Shown here piece by piece: positions 60,000 to 64,000 of a DNA stretch of 64,000 bases. The position numbers were made by a program, and so were the translations under genes. This stretch comes from Cololabis saira (lineage: Eukaryota > Chordata > Actinopteri > Beloniformes > Belonidae). The notes below the pieces were generated by a model. It was not told the DNA's origin. It saw nothing but the letters and a program-made list of their open reading frames with translations, and did not search any database. The stretch spans positions 26,223,090 through 26,287,089 of the forward strand of contig NC_084591.1 in assembly GCF_033807715.1 (NCBI RefSeq). The letters run 5' to 3'. Position 1 is the stretch's first letter, and the number at the start of each line of letters is the position of its first letter.

Positions 60000-60660
60000 A
60001 CATGGACCAAAGAAAAGAAAGGAGAGAGTTTTCCTAGGAGCTCTGGGTGAGCATGTTAAACGTAAAAGGTTAGAAAACCATCTGCAAGCAGCTTGGTGGT
60101 TTCCCTCAAATGTTTAGATCCACAGGACTGTAAGAATCCTCCCTGGATGTGGACAGAAGAGGAAAACTGATGAAAAACTGAAGACATAGATAATACGAAT
60201 GGAAACCAAAGAGCTCAAAACGATTCCCAAAGAGATTCAACGTGAACTCCAAGGTCAACAAGGAACATCATATCCATCACTGTTTGAGCCAAAGTGGACG
60301 ACCAAAGTACTCCACTGTTGAAGACAAATCATCAAGTGAGAGACGGGTATTCGTCTAAATGCATATCGAAAAACCACAAAGCTCCTGGAAGAATGTCCCT
60401 GCTGACAAAACTGCTGCTTTTTGACAAGTTTAAGGATAAAAAATTGAGCCTTTAAACAAAAAAAAGAATGACTAACTACAAAACATTGTACTTTTCTAAA
60501 GTATCGTTAGTCCTGAACTAAATCCTACTGAACATCTGTGGAAAAAGCTGAAACATGTCGTCTGGAGTAAGCATCACTTTAATGAGTCAGTCCTCAATGA
60601 GTAGTTAAGAGAGTTTTTCTTTCTTTAATTAAAAAGTACCGACACATTTGTCAACACACG
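60000..60660 (+). pseudogene. Tc1-like transposon relic, + strand
   Basis: Blocks characteristic of fish Tc1 elements occur in order. GAGAGAGTTTTCCTAGGAGCTC (60020s) is followed by CATGTTAAACGTAAAAGGTT, GATGTGGACAGAAGAGGAAA, AACGTGAACTCCAAGGTCAA, TGTTTGAGCCAAAGTGGAC and AAACCACAAAGCTCCTGGAA. Near the end, 60509 onward reads SPELNPTEHLWKKLKHVVWS, the Tc1 C-terminal motif SPDLNPIEHLW. Numerous small deletions and stops destroy the reading frame, and terminal inverted repeats were not identified. This is a third Tc1 subfamily in the window. Confidence 0.8.
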
Positions 60661-61044
60661 TAAACATCTCTAAACTTCCTCCCGTCTTTAATCTCTCCTT
60701 TTCTTCATCAGTGAAGTTGATTTTATCTTTATATTGTACACTTTAAATGGCATGTTTCTAATACATCCTGCCTATTACCTTTCATGAAATGAGATCATGA
60801 TGAAAGTTTATGTAAAGATCGCATCATAAATAACAGGGAAACCCACTTGCAGAAGTTTCTTTCTGTCTGGCCTTGACTCAGTCTGTCTGGATGTCAACAA
60901 GGTTGATTATTATTTCCATTTATTATGAGATGAAAATTAATGAATGAGCTGAGTTTTTTGAGTTTTTTCTCTCCAGAGTTAATACAGCGGTAACAGGTTT
61001 GTCAAAAGTATTTCTCAAAATGGGACGTTTTTGCTTCATTCAAA

Positions 61045-61090
61045 TTAAAAAGTACTTAATTTATCCCCGTAGGGAAATTAATTAGTTAAT
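61045..61090 (+). repeat. LINE 3'-end-like fragment
   Basis: AAGTACTTAATTTATCCCCG then TAGGGAAATTAATTA resembles the ACTTTATT-ATCCCCG-GGGAAATT block at the 3' end of common fish retroelements. Short and diverged. A similar fragment lies at 59303-59335. Confidence 0.4.
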
Positions 61091-64000
61091 TACAAGAGAT
61101 CCTCCTGTTTGTTAGTTAGAGTTGATCCGAACATTGATTATGGCTTACTTTCCTCTTGAAAATAGGTTTATGGATGAGGTCTCTGTGGATCGCTGTTGCC
61201 GCAGTCTTCAGTCTCTGAGCAGAGTGAAAGGTAGCGAAGAAAACGCCGACTGGATTTTCATTTACATGGTCATTTTTTTAAATAACGCAAGGAAATAGAG
61301 TTACAAAGACCACAGATCTGCAGTCGGAGTCAGCAGCAGTAAAACATGGACTTGATGTGGATTAATACAAATATTTTCTCATTGAAAAACTGGATTGGAG
61401 TGACACTCTCACTCCGATTGACCCTGAAGTAATTGAAAACAATTAAAAAGTGGTTGATGAAGCTGAAAATCCAGTTTTGGCCCCCCTAGTGCTAGTGCTA
61501 TGTGGGGCACTAGGGGCATCACCGAAACCTCTCAGCCTCGATATCACTGTGCCCAGCAAAGGTAACAAATCAGAACCACTGCAGCACTGAAACATTCACA
61601 ATGTTAAGCACGTGATCGATAAAGGAATGCTTTTCATCCGGTAATATATATAAGCAAAGAACTGCGTGTTTCATTCAAACTACTCATCCCGGTTTAACAG
61701 CACTTGAGACGTATTCACGAAAGATAAGTTTAGACCCAAAGAAGCTCAGCTGTCCCCAGATTGAAGGATACGTGTTTATAGATAGCCCCACCGTGTGATC
61801 ACTCAGTCGGTCATGCAGTGTGAATTTCTATGTGAGTGTGTGCTTTGTGTGAATCCTCGAGGACTCCGCTGGGCAAATAAAACTTTAACAAGGTAGATAT
61901 AACTTTTTAATCTTATGCTCCACATCTTTCTCTATCCTTTGAGTTCGCGCAGTGTTAATTTTGAGCCTGAGAGCACCTTCACCGACCATCACAGCCCCTC
62001 TGAATAATTTACTTGTTACACAACTCACATTGGCTGTACAGTATTCACTGGTTCACGACTAAGGAGCCTGGGGAGACGGCAGGTGAGGCGTTATACAGCA
62101 CAACGCGGTATATCCGGCAGTTTAGTTTGCCTGCCATGATGGGAAAGAATATTGTGTAAAATGATGTAGACAAACATGTGAGCCTACATGATGAAACAGG
62201 CACATTGGCTGCAGGTATTGTGTGTATCTGAATATTTTTACACGGTTCGCTGAAGAAAAGCAAGATTTCAGTTGTAGTCATTAAGAATACTGCACTGAAT
62301 CTGCTTTTACCACGTTAAAGACTGCTGCGTCACGGAAAATACACTTCCTCGCTGAGTGTATGCCCAGTGGGTTACAGTATCAACAACGTGTCAGTAGGCT
62401 TTAAGACTTGTTGAAAAATTGTTTTTTACATTCTTTCAGCAAGTAAGTGCTTGTATTTGCATCTTTCAAAGCTTAAAGTACCTATACACACACAATAGCT
62501 GCTTTTAATACGCAACGTCAAAAATGATAATTTGTAAATTATATTTTCTTCACAAAGGTTTCCGTTGTGTTCATTCATATGTGGAAACATTCAAGGATAC
62601 ATACAATTTAAGTACCTATTTCCCCACCTATGAATTCCTTTTTTTTAATGTATAATAATAATAGCAACGCTGTGAAACATTTGGTCACTCTGGAGAATCA
62701 ACTCTTAAATGAATCCTTTGTCTTTCTCAGCATGTTTCAAAGAAGACCCTTTTCACTTGCTGCGCAGAAAACACAATCTTTTTCTTTTTTCTTTTTTTTG
62801 CCTCTCTTTTGGGCATTTTAGGGAATCTTCTGATGTTTACACTCGCTTTGTTATCTTTGTTGTTCCATAACTGTTTCCTCCTTGCAACTGGGTTGGTACT
62901 TGTGTGAGTCAATGGCTTTCAGGATCACATAGAACATTGGAAAATCTCTTCCTGTCTGGGTGCAAAATCTTCTGCAAAAGCAAAATATATTTTTTTTCTA
63001 AAGTAAAATCAAGATAAAGTTCATGTAAAGGGAAGAATAATAAATAAGTAATTAGGTATTCCTGTCCTCACGCTATCATGTTGCCATTTACACAAATTTC
63101 ACATTTTTTTTCTGGTATGGGACCAGGATTAACCTGCAGTGTGTAAAGTGTTTCCAGCATCAGATCAGCACAGCAGATCTGGACATGGATGCTGGGGCTG
63201 TGGGGGGTTAATATCTGGCAGCACACCTTGTAAGTCTATTCAATTGTTACCTATGTGGATCAGGCTTGTTCCAGCACATCCTTGACCAATTATGTCGTAT
63301 ATGGCCCTCAACAAGCCCTTGTCCTTTAAGGGGAGCTCCCTTCCAGTCAGAGGATCCTGTTGCCACTGGGGATTATTCTTGGTCTGTAACAATGTTTTAA
63401 CATTGACACACCCATATAATGCAAGATCAACATTAACTTTCTCACATCTGAATGGTTTTCATGCTGTGGCTGAGTAACAAATACTTCCACTGGATGTGCA
63501 AGGTCTGTTCAAGGTCAAGTAGAAGAATACCTCTTTATTGGCCTCTTATGTAATCTTTGAGGCAAGACTGGAACTAAACCGAATTAAGAGGGATTGACAC
63601 ACACTCTCGGAGCCCATACAGCCTCACACACTCAAACTTCACAGACTCATTGACCGGGTCATTGAGCTCGTGATGAGAGCAGTCACAGGGTATCACAGTC
63701 ATTTGACGGACATAGCCATTCTTTAGGAAAGGGTATGACCTCTCTGAGCCATCAATGTGTGAGACGTCCTCCAACGTTCCACCTGCGAACTCAGACCCCT
63801 TCATGTTGGGAAGATTGAAATGGGTCCTGTGGCAGGTGGCCTCATGTCCCTTAACCAGTTACTGCAGCTGCTGAGAATTTTCCCAGTCACCCACTTGGAT
63901 GAGGAGTCAGCTTCTATTTTACTCTTCATCTTTCCCACTAAGCCAACTGTCTTTCTTATATCTCATGTGTGTTTCCCAATCTCTCTGGGTTTTAATAGTC
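61091..64000 (+). other. tspan9 intron, no recognised feature to window end
   Basis: AT-rich with T-runs (62638-62648, 62785-62800). The minus-strand frame at 63574-63804 looks mildly protein-like but has no recognised motif. No tetraspanin exon recognised before the window ends. Confidence 0.45.

Noticed and set aside
59626..61550. A complete ~1.9-kb hAT element enclosing the Tc1 relic
   Set aside because: The left end is plausible, but the candidate right end matches poorly and no 8-base duplication is present.
63574..63804. 76-codon minus-strand frame with a moderately protein-like composition
   Set aside because: No recognised family, no splice support and no continuation on either side.

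Overview
The window looks like nuclear DNA of a teleost fish, probably a percomorph-type genome. It is AT-rich and almost entirely non-coding, with many microsatellites. It carries the debris of repeat families common in fish: Tc1/mariner relics, a PIF/Harbinger-like element, short inverted-repeat (MITE-like) elements, an RTE-like LINE tail with a (CCAT)n repeat, a second LINE C-terminus, and tRNA-derived SINEs. I see no prokaryotic operons, CRISPR arrays, rRNA or intact mobile-element genes.

The only host gene I can name is tetraspanin-9 (tspan9) on the + strand. Its first coding exon (14488-14550) encodes the 21-residue start of the protein, covering the juxtamembrane cysteines and the beginning of the first membrane span, and ends at a consensus splice donor. 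The ~850 bases upstream (about 13.33-14.18 kb) are purine- and CpG-richer than the surroundings and look like the promoter and leader. Between them lies a 102-codon open frame that runs without a stop into the tspan9 start. I could not find the second coding exon, so everything from 14551 to the end is best read as one very long intron. The first 13 kb is upstream intron or intergenic sequence.

Layout: 1-13.3 kb is non-coding, with SINEs at 2.5 and 7.7 kb, a TTTC microsatellite at 4.8 kb, and a nested repeat cluster at 8.65-10.39 kb (an RTE-like tail interrupted by a Harbinger-like element that itself contains a small GC-rich inverted repeat). 13.3-14.55 kb is the tspan9 5' region. 15-25 kb is intron with CA repeats, a ~420-bp inverted-repeat element at 17.0 kb and a Myb/SANT-like fragment at 24.8 kb. 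27.6-28.1 kb holds a LINE C-terminus. 32.6 and 55.2 kb hold two non-autonomous elements with perfect terminal inverted repeats, both bordered by TTAA. 34.6-35.8 kb is a nearly full-length dead Tc1-like element. 45.1-46.2 kb holds a Tc1 fragment beside a dead THAP domain. 60.0-60.7 kb is another Tc1 relic.

No new multi-gene system is evident. The points most worth following are the possible N-terminal extension of tspan9, the nested insertion at 8.6-10.4 kb, the THAP relic whose two conserved tryptophan positions are stop codons, and the TTAA-bordered elements. All calls come from reading the sequence and remembered family features; no database search was possible.
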